Source: Kudoa neothunni (Eukaryota; Cnidaria). Taken from it: 64,000 bases of DNA. The position numbers and the translations under genes were made by a program. The notes beneath the pieces are model-generated. The model was given only the letters and a program-made list of their open reading frames with translations. It ran no database searches and was not told where the DNA came from. Below, piece after piece: positions 37,666 to 54,957 of this stretch. The stretch covers positions 1,550,001 to 1,614,000 of the forward strand of contig OZ199838.1 of the NCBI GenBank assembly GCA_964304625.1, written 5' to 3'. The number at the start of each line of letters is the position of its first letter. The first letter of the stretch is position 1.

Positions 37666-37936
37666 ATGAAAGATGGAAATGCTACCAACAACAGTATGAT
37701 AATTAATAAAGATAACTATTCGAATTAATTAATATTATTTAGCCATCCCATGTAATTAGGTTATAATTTAAGCCGACCGAATTTCTTTTTGTAGACAATG
37801 AGAAAATTGCAGTGAGTGTGGTGATGCCTTTGATCATTATTATAGCATTGGCCATAGTCGCGTAAGAAACTGTATATTTGCACTACCAAATAATGTTGAT
37901 TGTTATAGATATGAAGCATATAAAGTGATAAGGTAA
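37666..37936 (+). CDS. 40-residue single-pass membrane microprotein (three exons)
   Basis: Exons 37666-37693, 37795-37861 and 37909-37936 (28, 67 and 28 nt) close in phase 1 and 2 to a 40-residue protein ending at TAA. A polar N-terminus (MKDGNATNNNNEK) carries an N-A-T sequon at residue 5. It is followed by a hydrophobic helix IAVSVVMPLIIIIALAIVA (about 14-32), with one proline, and a short tail YEAYKVIR. Donors are GTATGA and GTAAGA; acceptors TTTTTGTAG and TTATAG. I do not recognise the family. The size and shape recall regulators such as sarcolamban/phospholamban or small respiratory-chain and OST subunits, but no motif decides it. It is too short for ordinary gene finders. By the positive-outside rule the orientation is unclear. 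Confidence 0.6.
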
Positions 37937-40900
37937 TGGCAGATAAAACTGATCTATTGCAAACACTATGACTTATTTAACCTAAAAATAGAGAGAGAAG
38001 GTCGCGATAGATGATGATTGGTTGTTAATGAGGAATACAAAGATCGATCTAATAACAATAATTTTGAACTGACTTTACATATATAATTTATATTAGTAGG
38101 GTTTTTTCTCATAACATACGTTTGTTTACATATAATAATTATTGTTGCGTAAATTAACACTTATTGGCATTTAACTCAAAATTCAACCACAAATAGTTAC
38201 AACAGTACAACCTCTATATACCGTGTCGCAAAATAGGGTAGTTGGGATTAAATATAAACGTTTGGGTAGAATTTGAAGATATTTTGACTGATGTAGTTAC
38301 TTATTTTAAAAATTAATACGAAAAATAAAAGTAAAATAAATTCAATCTATAATCTAAGGGAATTTCAGTGGTTTTTTTATCGTAGTAACCCTATTTAATC
38401 CGATTAATTCACTAAATTACATATCCAAACGTCCAATTTTGTGAGATTCTAGAGACATTTTAATTGCGTCAGAAATAAAAATGTCATTATATCATTTATT
38501 TATACATTATGTTGTTATTATTTTGTTTTCAATTTAAATTTTAAAAATTGATTATTTTTTCCAACGAATTAGATACCATAAATTCAAACTTTTTCCAATC
38601 CTGTTATAGTTTACACTTAAATCTTATATTTACGTTGAAAAAATCTTCGATCTCGGGACAAAAGCAAAAATATCCCAACGCTTTGGATTGTAGTAGAAGC
38701 GCTAATGATTGATATAGATAATTTCAGTTGCAGCAGAAAATTTTGATTGAAAACATTTAAATGTCTATACTTAAAAATCGTATAATCGTCTTTATCAACC
38801 AAAGGAATTTTTGGTGAAGAGTTTAAGACCATTTTTGGAATTTCTCTTAATATGTCGCAATTTATTAATAAATATAATCAAGATGTGTTTAAGTTTGTAA
38901 TACTAAAAAATTTAAATATACCCGCAATGATTCGAGAAATGACTGGAATGGCAAACATCACAAACTTCGTCTAAAAATCAGAAATACTTATAAAATTAAG
39001 CAGAGAAGAGTTTATGCTTTATTATAAAACTTTTGTCGTTAACTGATTGGATATTTGTCCTCAAAGCGATACTGCATAAGAAACTTTATCTTAATACATT
39101 TATTTATGAATTATAATTAGATAATGTAATCGGTGGTGCCGAAAACTAGAATAACTTTAAACAATTCCAAAAACAGATTCATTTATTACGAACAAATTCT
39201 AGAAAATAGTTTAAATGTAGCTTGGGCAGATTTTAAGACAGAAAACGACATTGTTCCTATAGCTCAAATAAATGTGAGTCCTTGACCGCAAAAATGCATA
39301 AATAAAAATGATCCTTAAATACTTTTATAAATGAATTAGGTCAATTCATTATAGCCTAAAATAAGATTCCAGGATGTATTCCAATCTTAAAAAAACTTGA
39401 ATCCAATACACACGCAAACATACATTTTGTTAGGTAACAATATATTAAAATGTAATACATCTCAGGTTCTCATTTAATACGCTATATCGAAACTTTGCTG
39501 CAGCTAAATTTTATGAGAATACTTCAAACTATGATATATTTATTTAAGGTATCAAACAATAAATAGTCAGAAAAACGAATATTCGATAAAATATAATATG
39601 GCATCATATCTAAATTTTAATGTTTATGATTTTGTTATTATATCGTCCTTTTTGGTCCAATCCTTTAATTTTGACCCATTTGATTTGTCCTCACCATCTT
39701 ATAGATAGAATATCTAGAGAATCGTTTAACAACCCGACACAATATTTTACATCAAACAATTTACAATAAAATCACGGAAGACACACAAACGAGAACTATA
39801 GCCGTGTAAAAGGAGTAAGTTGGTGATTGCAATGCAGCCGGGGTTGTTTCACTTGCTATAGCAACAAAACAGGTTTATTTCGAATACCATATGAGTCAAA
39901 ATAAAAAATTATTATTATTATTATTACGTGTTACTGTATCTGTCATATCTTTGTTAAGGTATCTTTACCTGATATTTCTTGGTGTGTCACTAGCGAAGGT
40001 TTACAACTAAGAATACAGTGGATTAGACTAATAACCTAACTTAATGAACAAAACTAAGCTGAGAATATGTCCCTCAGAAAAATATTGTTTTATTGTAATT
40101 TATTGACAATTTTTGATGTTATTTAATTAGAATTGTAATAAAATTGCATCATGGACGTAATTTAATCAATTTCATTTACTGTTTCTGGTCGAGATATTTT
40201 AGTTTTTGTAGTTGGATTAGTTCGTTTAATATTTTAAGAACAGCCGACAATCCTTTCTTAATTCAACATGTGTGACAAAAAATGTAACAATCAAAAATCC
40301 ATTTTATTAGTAAAATTTAAAAATTGAGAATATCGATTGTTTCTATTTTTCAACTAATTATCCAATCCATACCTAGGAAGTTTTTTTTCAAAGATTAGCT
40401 TACTCACACCGACATCGCAAGGCTTTCTTTATTATTTTATCCGATCATAAATATTTAAAAAATGTACAAAATAAAAAATCCTTTTGAATAAATTTATTTT
40501 TTACGGCTTGTGAATACTTTACACACCCTTTAAAGACGCCAGCATAGATCCTCTTACTCAACTAATTCACGTCGACCTGACAACATCCACGCGTCAACGT
40601 ATCCTAATGTTGTGTTAATTTTGACAGGTTATGACATTCCGAAAAATAAACCTTCGTAAACTGCAATTTTAAGCTTGCAGTTAGACACGTTTAAACCAGA
40701 ATCATCATAAATTTTTAGAATCCAGACTTTTACGTATATTCTCAATTGATGAAACTAACTTTCGTTTATTTCAGTTAAACAATAAACAATGAGTTACTCA
40801 TCATTTTCATTGAATACACGTTTAACTGTTTAGTATAACCGTGGATTTATTGTAACTCTATCTATTTGTTAAAGATGCAGTAGGTCTGAGCTTTTCAATT

Positions 40901-41726
40901 TGAGCCACAAATTCCCCATGAGTCTAATTAGTTGTTCGTCGGGGAGTAAGGAGTAAGAGAATTCCTGGTAGATTTTAAAAAAATCTTTATTTTACAAAAA
41001 AAATATATAAACAACGAAACACTCTCTATCGTAATACTTCTCTTATTTATATAGACAACTTGTATTTTTTCTCTTTATAGGATGTGACGGTGTGTCTTGA
41101 AAAAACTCTTAGTCAAACAAATTGGTTATTATAAAGATATTTTGTCGCCAATTTTTTTAAGATTCTTATTAACAAAATAAATAAATATGGCGTGCAAAAA
41201 TTCAGCTTTAAAAAAGAACTTCTAAATTTTAACCAAATCCCACATCGAGCGACATTGTCCCCGCGTGTAATCTTCCGTTTGTTTACAAAAACTTGCCAAT
41301 TTCATTATTTGTCACATATTTATTTAAAAAGTAAATGTTTGTCTCATTTTACTGCTGTTAAAAGCAATAGGGATACAACTAATTTCCTCCTAAAAAATAT
41401 GAAATCTTTTTTCCAAACTTCGTTTTAGGTGGTTCGTCTCGAAACTTAATAAATTTTTAAAATATTTTATTTTTGGTGCATGCATCAACTCATTTTAACC
41501 ACCAATAAAAAGGATAAAATTGTCAATCATCCATCGGAAAATAAATAAAGTTCGTCTATCATCGAAAAAGAAATCCAAACAGATTCAACCATATCCAGTG
41601 ACGAATGACCCACTTATAATGGTATACGTGAGCTTGGTTATGATCATGTTAAGGTCAACTACTCGAAAGGATAGTAAATAATGGTAACGATTTATTAAGG
41701 GCGAAGAAATAAATCTTCTCAACAAC
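37937..41726. other. 3.8 kb gene-poor AT-rich stretch
   Basis: No credible exon. A Tigger-like start CAGTACAACCTCTATATACC lies at about 38204-38223 with no partner found. (AAT/ATT)n tracts occur near 39908-39925. Confidence 0.5.
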
Positions 41727-41926
41727 NNNNNNNNNNNNNNNNNNNNNNNNNNNNNNNNNNNNNNNNNNNNNNNNNNNNNNNNNNNNNNNNNNNNNNNNNN
41801 NNNNNNNNNNNNNNNNNNNNNNNNNNNNNNNNNNNNNNNNNNNNNNNNNNNNNNNNNNNNNNNNNNNNNNNNNNNNNNNNNNNNNNNNNNNNNNNNNNNN
41901 NNNNNNNNNNNNNNNNNNNNNNNNNN
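41727..41926. other. assembly gap, exactly 200 N
   Basis: A run of 200 N. The round length suggests a fixed-size scaffold gap, so the true distance is unknown. Confidence 1.
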
Positions 41927-43190
41927 ATTACTGGTTGCTATCAAAAAGATATTTTATCAAAAATAGTTTATATATGATAGGGCTTTATTGATTTTAAAGA
42001 ATTATACTGTTAAACTGCAGAACAGTGACTGTAATCCAAATCAGCAACTACGAGCAAAAACGAACCTGTTTAATATTTTATTATTGAGTATTTATCAATA
42101 TCACATCTCCAGTAGGGTAACTTTGGCAACAGTTATTTTTCACCACAATAATAGATGCTGTAATCTATTATATGTTGAACTCCTAGCAAATATTTCAACA
42201 GGCTGTACCGCCAATTAAGTCAGTCCGAGTAAGGCATGCTTTAAATATTCTAAAATTGAAGTCGGAAAACTCTGATGTTGATGGATTATCGCAATATAAC
42301 CTCAGCGATTGTCTACTGTACCAATTCCTTTTCTATAAGAAAAAGAATTTCATATTTTATACAAGCATTAGCCAATTAATTGTATCGAATACATAACATT
42401 AATATCAAAGATGATTTATTGGTTGAAATTCAGATATTCCTACTATCAAATGCTCAAACAATATCACACTAACTTGATTTAAAAATTTAATGATTAATCT
42501 CCGAACTAATTGTAATCTTTATTCGATAAATGTGGCCACTGTTCTGCATTTTAACCGTTTATTCAATAGTAGTTGTTATATTATGCAGTATCGAAATAAA
42601 ATAAGGTGTTTAATCTCATACAATGATAAATAATCCATTGTATGAACATGATTTTACGTTAATAGATGATGGGATGTTTTGATCATAACAACGATGTGTA
42701 GGTCAATAATTCTGTCGACTTTATGAGAGTTTGATAAACGGTCATTAATAAGTTCAGCATGTATTTATTTGTCAGATGAGGATTTAATATTTTTACAAAG
42801 AAGGTTGGTAAAATAATAGTACGAATAATATTTTTAAGCCAACCAACAGTTGACCGGTTAGAATTCAATAGTATGGGTGTGGAGTGATTGATAAGTTGCT
42901 TAGTGACCACATGACCAGTCGATGGCGATTTTGGGAATTGATTTATTTGTAAACATAATCGGCTGATAACACTTAAATATGAGCGTTCATTACTTAGCTT
43001 AAAATGGGGTTAATATGAAGCGTCACAGAATTTTTCACACGCAGGTTATAAGTGGATTTGAATATTGACGTTGTAGTTGGGGAGAGTATTTAACAGAATT
43101 TCGCTATCAACATCGACAAATTTTGATATTATTAATTGCCGCACGCTAAATCCGATAATATAAAGCTTTGAATTTGAGAACTAGTTGGAG
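41927..43190. other. intergenic upstream of alanine aminotransferase
   Basis: No gene seen between the gap and the ATG at 43191. Confidence 0.5.
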
Positions 43191-45039
43191 ATGATGTTAT
43201 ATCGTGGTCCCAAGTCATTACTTTTGTCACGTACCTTATCTCGAGCGCTGAAAAGCGGGAACAACTTGAAGCTAGTGGTTGACGCACGATTCAAGTCATC
43301 ATTAAGTCAAGGTCAGAAGTTGTTGAATATGAAAAACGTCAATCCATGCATGCGTGAAATAGAGTATGCTGTTCGAGGGCCGATTGTAGAGTTGGCCGGC
43401 CAACTACAAGATGAGCTCAACAGGGTATTATTGACTTTGTTGGTTTGTGTTAAGTTGGGCTCCGCTTACAAACATACACGCACACAACTACTGTGATATT
43501 TGTGTATGATGATGTTATATTGTGTAGGGAAGCATAAAACCATACAACCGTGTAATTAGAGCGAACATTGGAGATGCTCAAGCTATGGGTCAGAAACCAT
43601 TGACATTCCTCCGCCAAGTATGGATTATGTATTTTTTTCACAAAACAGAATCAACATGGTTTATGCTTTAAGGTGCTTGCTGCTTGTTCGTATCCTGATA
43701 TGTTGAAAGTGGGTGGATTATTTCCAGAGGATGTCGAAGAGCGAGCAAGACAGATTATCAACAGTGCTCATGGTAGTATTGGTTGTTACAGCGATTCCTT
43801 GGGATGCACAAAGATCCGAAAACAAGTGGCCCAATACATTCAAAATAGGGACGGATTTCCGTGTAACTATTCGGACATATTTCTGACCAATGGAGCCTCT
43901 TCAGCAATAAAAATGGTGCTCTATTCGTTGATGACTAATGAGAGTGGTATAGGCAAGGCAGGAATCATGCTCCCCATACCACAATATCCGTTGTATTCGG
44001 CTTCAATTTCAGAAATTGGAGGTCACTCTATCAAATACTACCTTGACGAGAGCAACAATTGGGCGTTAAATTTGTGTGAGCTGGAAAAGGCCTACGAACG
44101 AGAATGTGAATACTGCACACCACGAGCTATTGTAGTAATCAATCCCGGCAATCCCACCGGTCAAATCCTTCCCTATGAGAATATTGTTGAGATTATCACT
44201 TTCGCTAGAGATCATAATCTCTTGTTATTGGCTGATGAGGTGTATCAACAGAATATTAACGATCCGAATGCAGAATTCCACTCCTTCAAAAAGGTGTTGT
44301 GTGAACTGGGTCATTCCTATAGCAATGTTGAGTTGATTTCTTTCCATTCGGCATCCAAGGGGTTTTATGGAGAGTAATTGTGTTGGTGGTTTGTGCTCGA
44401 TTTATTGATGGTTTGATCTGCTAGATGTGGCATACGTGGAGGATATATGGAGCTGTTCAGAATCAACGAGGACATAAAATATCAATACACTAAGTTGATG
44501 TCTACCAACTTGGGTTCAAATCTCCCCGGCCAAATAGCTGTGAGTTGTGTTGTGGCACCGCCTATGGTTGGAGATGAGTCATATAAGCAATACGCTCAAG
44601 TGTGTTGATAAATAAATTTAATTAGCTCGAATTTTCTATTTAAAAATATACTGAACTGAATGAATTGTTGGTTGTGTAGGAGAAAAAGGACATTCTTTTT
44701 CATTTGGGGAAAAAAGCTGAAAAAATTTACAAATCGCTCAATGCCATCGAAGGTATCACTTGCAATCCAGTGCAAGGTGCATTATACGCTTTTCCAAGAC
44801 TTCACTTGTCCAAGTCTGCTGTAAACGCGGCCAGAGCGGCAGGAATGGAACCGGATGCTTTTTATTGCACTCAGCTTCTTCAGGAAAAAGGAATTTGTGT
44901 GGTGCCAGGAAGTGGATTTCAACAGGTTCCCGGAACCTACCATTTTCGTATGACTATTCTCCCATCTAGCAACGATATTGGATATATGATGGAAGCTATT
45001 AGTGATTTCAACACCAAATTCAGATCCACTTATAATTGA
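43191..45039 (+). CDS. GPT2: alanine aminotransferase (mitochondrial-type)
   Basis: Reversibly converts alanine plus 2-oxoglutarate to pyruvate plus glutamate with pyridoxal phosphate. Five exons, 43191-43424, 43528-43617, 43673-44373, 44425-44599 and 44680-45039, close in phase to 519 residues (human GPT2 523). The N-terminus [20 protein letters not shown] is basic, hydroxylated and without acids until about residue 34, as for a mitochondrial presequence. Family blocks: [103 protein letters not shown] and [20 protein letters not shown], where Lys337 is the expected PLP-binding lysine. The C-terminus has [19 protein letters not shown]. All catalytic motifs are present. ATG 43191 is used because upstream codons in frame give only TTG. 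The PKC gene begins about 350 bp downstream on the same strand. Confidence 0.95.
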
Positions 45040-45391
45040 AATTAATAATAGTTTTTCTCTTTCTATCTATCTTTTCACACGTTGATAATCAATTCTTATT
45101 ACGTGGAATTGCTATTAGAAATTTGTAATCTTTTGCTACGGATCTATTATCATTATTATTATCAATATCAATAGTAATTGTTTTAAAATGAACTTTTCAA
45201 CGTAAAAACTAAATGCAGTTAGTAAGTTGAAGTTAATTTGAGAGCAGACTAGGTTGAGTTGGGGGATGAATCGATGTGCGTTTTTCGGCAGTGTAACTAA
45301 ATTAACATATAGTGGGAATGTTTGCGTACTTATTTCGAATTATGAGTAGACAAAAGCGGGGAATCTTCCAGATGCTGGTAAGATGTTGAAC

Positions 45392-49649
<4,258 letters not shown>

Positions 49650-50231
49650 TAGAAAAAACATATCTTAGCAAATTTTAACAACTAACTACCATAATATCAT
49701 TTCCGAATATATTTTTTATGGCCAATTTCCACACCAACACAAATCTATTCTGATGCTTTTGTCAATATCATTGGACCCACATTATCACCAGTTTCTTTAT
49801 TGTGCAGTCGGTGAGAGCCATCACAATATGGAAACTAGTTAGATTCACATCAGAACTATCACAAACTATTGTATGGCGTACCTTGTGCGATAGCCAACAT
49901 CGGCATACCGCGACATCATTGTTTCCTATTTTATTTAAATCTAATCGGTCAACAACTATGCCAACATCTTTTTTCACAAGGTAGTTCAGCTGATGCTCAC
50001 AAGCTAAAAATATTTAGTCGAATTGAGCGATTAATCGACATTAAATCGAGCACGCACATTTGTCGTCACATTGACACCCTGTGTCGCATTTGTTGAAATA
50101 CTTTTTTTGCATCACATATGTTGTAACACAAAATACAACCAATAACCCGCCTAAGGCTATACTATGAGTCCACAGCCAATCCATTTTAACTGCTTCGCAA
50201 GCGCATTAACATGTTTACTAATCTCTAATTC
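49650..50231. other. 3' flank of PKC, no further gene seen
   Basis: Open frames at 49768-50096 overlap on both strands without family resemblance and are probably chance, although the texture at 49800-50090 is slightly GC-richer than the surroundings. Confidence 0.4.
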
Positions 50232-50239
50232 ATTTAGTG

Positions 50240-50814
50240 TAGGGGTTTTCCACTCTACCCCCGTAACTCGGAAACCAAATTCATATCTACTTTAAGATTT
50301 TTTATTGGTTTAATTATAATGACAATTTTTAATCCCAGAAACATTTATTAACAAGTTGTCCAGAGATTGAGTTTATCAGGTTCTACTAAATTTAATTATT
50401 TCCTAACCTTTCATGCGCTTTTAGGGGCCAAAAGTAACTAAAAATAATCAAAATTAGGGCACGTGAATATTATTTACTATGAAAATAGCCACTTTTAATT
50501 AAATTATTAGGCTACATCTTTTAAAATAAATGAGGCATAAAAGAACGAGATTGACAGCCTCCATATAAATATGGTAGGTGACCAATTATTCATACATTTT
50601 TCAATCCCCGTGGGGTTACGACGAGTGGTCACCTACTGTAATTGTTAAATAATTATTCCCAAAAATTGTTTAAGCATTTCTGAAAACTTATGGAGTTTAA
50701 TTTCCCTCAATAATTTAATTTCTTAGACATCATTAAATAGGTCATAAACCGCATGCAAAAATTTCTCCTATCAAATTTTAGTGTCACTTAATTTATCCCC
50801 GGTTGAGAACCCTG
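50240..50814. mobile_element. hAT-type MITE, copy 1
   Basis: Ends TAGGGGTTTTCCACTC (left) and, reverse-complemented, CAGGGTTCTCAACC (right) are of the CAGGGGTTCTCAA hAT class. Imperfect 8-bp target duplications ATTTAGTG / GTTTAATG. An internal perfect inverted pair GTAGGTGACCA / TGGTCACCTAC lies at about 50573-50637. Body segments are clearly homologous, in reverse orientation, to 54968-55353. Confidence 0.8.
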
Positions 50815-50822
50815 GTTTAATG

Positions 50823-53800
50823 TGTCTGGCACGCATTATGACAGAGTTAGTCGTTATTATGGCTTCAAAAAACCGTGGACCCTCGAAATTTCAAGGGTAA
50901 GGGATTATCCTCTAGTTTGAAGAGATTAAGTCAATGTATTAACAAGATTTTGTGATTCGTTCTCAGTGGATTTTTGTAATGAATGTTAGCAGAAATTTTT
51001 TCATCCAAATTCAGCATTGCATTATTTTTTGGAATAAACTATTTTATTTCTTTTAAAATATGAGCTAAACTACAGTAGGTGTGTAGAACTTCGCGGGCGG
51101 GTGTCGCATACAAAATCGGAAATTAAATCGTTTCCTCCGATTCGTCCTGTTAATTCGCTCCTTTTTTAAAGGTTTTTCATTTTTGTTCATATCACAAAAA
51201 ATTACATTGTATAGTTAAATTAAGATCAATAAGAATTAATCTATAAACTGAAATTAAATCTTAAGTAGAGCACATTCGGATTCACGCGGAATCTCTGTTG
51301 TTGATAAATACATCAAGAAATTATTATTTCTCTATAATTTTAACAAATTCGAAATTGTTAATTGTTCACTGAATTTTTTTTCTTTGCATCTGTTGGTAAT
51401 AAGTTCGTAAATGTTCAATCTTGACTTCGTATTTTAAAAACAGAACTTTCTAATTTATTCTATTCCAAAATAGAACATAGATTTTTCAATTTAACTATGG
51501 CATTTCTTAATGTAGTTTTTAGTTTATATATTTTTTGGGGTGATTTATTCATTCATTAGAAAATGTTATAACAATATTTGTTCCAAAATTCCAACATGCA
51601 AATTTTTAATTAATTTATTTTTTTATTTATATCCATTATGTAACTAAAATCAAAAATGCTAAATAATTATTTTTTAATTAAAATTAACTTTAAAGTAAAA
51701 TAATCGTCACAATTAAAAATATACGACTTTTAAGCATTTAAGATCAAATCAATTATGGACGTCAATAAGTCATAGGCATTTTTTATTACCTATCTTAACA
51801 ATGTTAAAATGGAGTATAATCTAAAAATAAACATGTATTACCTAGTTTTCGAATATGAAGTGAAATATTATGTTGTATTTTATAATCTATTTCAACACGT
51901 TTACCCTCGTTTTTTAAAGCCTAGTCGTTATCTTTGTGTGTCTGTATTATTTAGTGGAGTTTATGATTGGAGTGTATGTTCACTGCAGAATGTGATGCAC
52001 TTGCAGTTTTAGATCGGTCTAGTGGAGAGGATCATATTGTATTAGAGGTTGGTCAACAGCAACCCTCATCAGCCGCCCAGAAAGATTTTCGCGACGCCTG
52101 GAAGTTTTAACTTTGACTAGACATAATGTATTCTATTGAAGCTAGCTTGGGTAAACACTTAAAGATGATAAGTTCGCAATATCTTTCATTAAGTCTCAGA
52201 TGATGTTGATTATTAGTAAAATTATAGTAATATTGAAAAAAACAACATAATTTAAAAAACGAAAATGTTGCATAAGAATTAATGCAAGATCAAATGTTCA
52301 TCCAGCAATATTATTTACGAATCAATATTGTTCATTGGAAGTAGGTGATGAGCTTTAAAATTTACCATATTGTATTGACTAGTTCGAATAAAAACAAATT
52401 AATAATTCTGGTCGAAACAACTTTAAATAATGCCTCGATATTTCGCAGTTGCCAAATATCTCATGAATCTTTTTACAAATTATAAATTTTGACACTACAA
52501 AGTAATAAAAATTTTATTATCTCGTAAAATATGTCATCTTATTTATGAATAAAAAAATCAGTATGTTATTTTTCAATATTGTATAAAATTTTTGTATTGC
52601 GTAGCAATTTTGGGATCCGGAATAACCATTTTGAATCGACATTTCGCATCAAATTTGATTTTGATAAGATTACTGATGGTTATTAACCAGAAATTTAAAA
52701 TAATCAGTTATTATAATTGAATTAAGTCAATTAAAGGTTCAAAAATAATTTATAACTTTAAAGTTTGGTCTTAATAAGTGTCTAATTATGATTTGGTAAG
52801 AGATACATTTAAATATGAAGAATATTCCAACTTAAGTTGAATCCTACCGATAAAACATAAACTTTCAAGCTGTGATATTTCTAACAAATAAAAACGTAAA
52901 TGAATGAAAAAATTAATTGGTGGTCCAATTTAATATCGAAGTATTAAACAGTAACTCTGACGATGAAATCTAAAAGGACAAATAAATTGTTAAAGTGTTG
53001 GCGTATAAAATTAAGGAATTTTTATGAACTGTTAGAAAAACCTTTATAGATAGGCGAAGATCTAGAAAGGCTCTGTGATTTACATCCTATCATGGAGCGA
53101 ATGTTAGCTATTCCGAATGAACAAGAAGTGCAGATAAAAACGATAATCCTTTTTTGTACATATACAAAGCGCATGATTGATATCGCGTAGTGAGTTGACG
53201 GTCTCTACTTACTACGCAATATCGAGACACAATATGAATGAATTTAAATTAAGATGAATAGTAAAGATTACTTGTTTCATTTCTAAATCAAATTATTAGG
53301 TTTTGAATAAGAGATAGTGAGTAGAAGAAAAACACGTAAATGTTTTTATAAAAAATAGATTTATTTTCTTTTATAATTTTGATTTGTCTATAAAAAAAAT
53401 TTATAAACTAAGAAATAATTAAATACATATCTACAATATAAAGCAACCCGGTAATCCGTATATGTCAGGGTGTACGCATTTTTCATTCTTTATAGAGAGA
53501 TATATCGTTCTATTTGAGCACATGTATTGGAGGATAAAATTTTATTTAAACACAGAAAAGTACGTAAAAAATTATAAAAGGTTTGCACCCTGAAAAATGA
53601 CTAAAAACATTTTCACGTGGTATGAGTAATATGATTTCAGGATTTATGCAATCATATAGATCATTTCGTTAAAGTTTTAAAAGTTGATTTTAAATTTACC
53701 TTAGTGTTTATTTTACTTTAAAATTATTGAGACGTAATTTAGTAATTGAAATAGTTCAAATAAGGATGGTGATCTTAAGTTATGTAGTCAAGCATTAATA

Positions 53801-54953
53801 TGAAATTCATTTGTTGATGTTTAACAAGATTAGTCCAATTCATATGGTATGATTTAGAGATTACTGCAAACATTAAGGAGAAAATCGAATTTTAGGAGCT
53901 CTAAAGAGGAAATTTTAAAAGCTCAGTAGTGTTTATTCGTTGTTAAAAATATTAAATAAATCATCAATTAATTGGGTAATCTTTGTACTATTTATCTAAA
54001 TACTCTTAATTTACTTTGAACTTCAAATGACCTTGGCCAACTCAAGGCTTTAGTCTGCGGGGCTTTTGCGCTAGTTAATCTATATCCGAAAACATGTATT
54101 TATGTATCAAACTATGATAATTTTTGGAAATTTCATATTAGAATTTATTTTATATTAATCAAAGTCACATCTAAATGGCAACTTTCGACTGAAGTAAAGA
54201 TTATATGGTAATTAAGTTCAAAAATTAAAGTAAAATCCTTTTTTAATTGTTTAATTTGAAGAATAATAATTAAATGATGATTATAATAGGGGTTATATAA
54301 ATAAATAACAGATTACGAAGAAAGATTAAAGCAACTCAATTTATGAGATATATAGAATAATTTATGAATTTTCAAACTTTTAAAATCTTATAAAATGTAA
54401 CAATGAAAAAATAAACGAAAAACGCATGTTATCACACAGAATTTTGTAGCCGCTAAATACACCATTACTGACCGGTTCATATTCTTAGGATATTTAAAGT
54501 TTCATGTAAATAATATATTGTGGAAAGTAAAGATATTATTCATATTTTAACTTAATTTTATTCTCATCTCAAATCGATTAATTTATTTTAGAGCATATAA
54601 TTAATCCATCGTATTAATTATGCCATAAGTATCACGAAGCGAATGAAACATAGTATTGATTAGAGTTTGAAAGCAAATCGTGAAAACATATGGTGCAGAC
54701 ATATTTAATTTAGTATGAAAATTATCAGTGTTTTAACTAAGTTAATATTCTTTATGAACATTGAAAATGTATGGGGTAACATTGACAACTCCTCTACAGA
54801 CGTTGTTTTTAAAATATCCTATATCCACGTCCGTAACGTTATGTTCAATCTATTAAAAATTTTAAAAAAATAAATACGAATATATGTATATATATATATA
54901 TAGATGATTTGAAATAAAAAGAGTTTCAATATTGGACATAATAATTATTTCAA
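50823..54953. other. 4.1 kb gene-poor stretch with one exon-like island
   Basis: Mostly AT-rich and featureless. At 51976-52110 a GC-richer frame reads MFTAECDALAVLDRSSGEDH, IVLEVGQQQPSSAAQKDF and RDAWKF to a stop, with an acceptor-like CACTGCAG at its start; unrecognised and isolated. An inverted pair ATATCGCGTAGTGA / TTACTACGCAATAT is at about 53180-53223. (TA)n at about 54885-54902. Confidence 0.4.
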
Positions 54954-54957
54954 TTAA

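Noticed and set aside
41585-41944. 119-codon open frame across the N run
   Set aside because: Artefact of translating through unknown bases.
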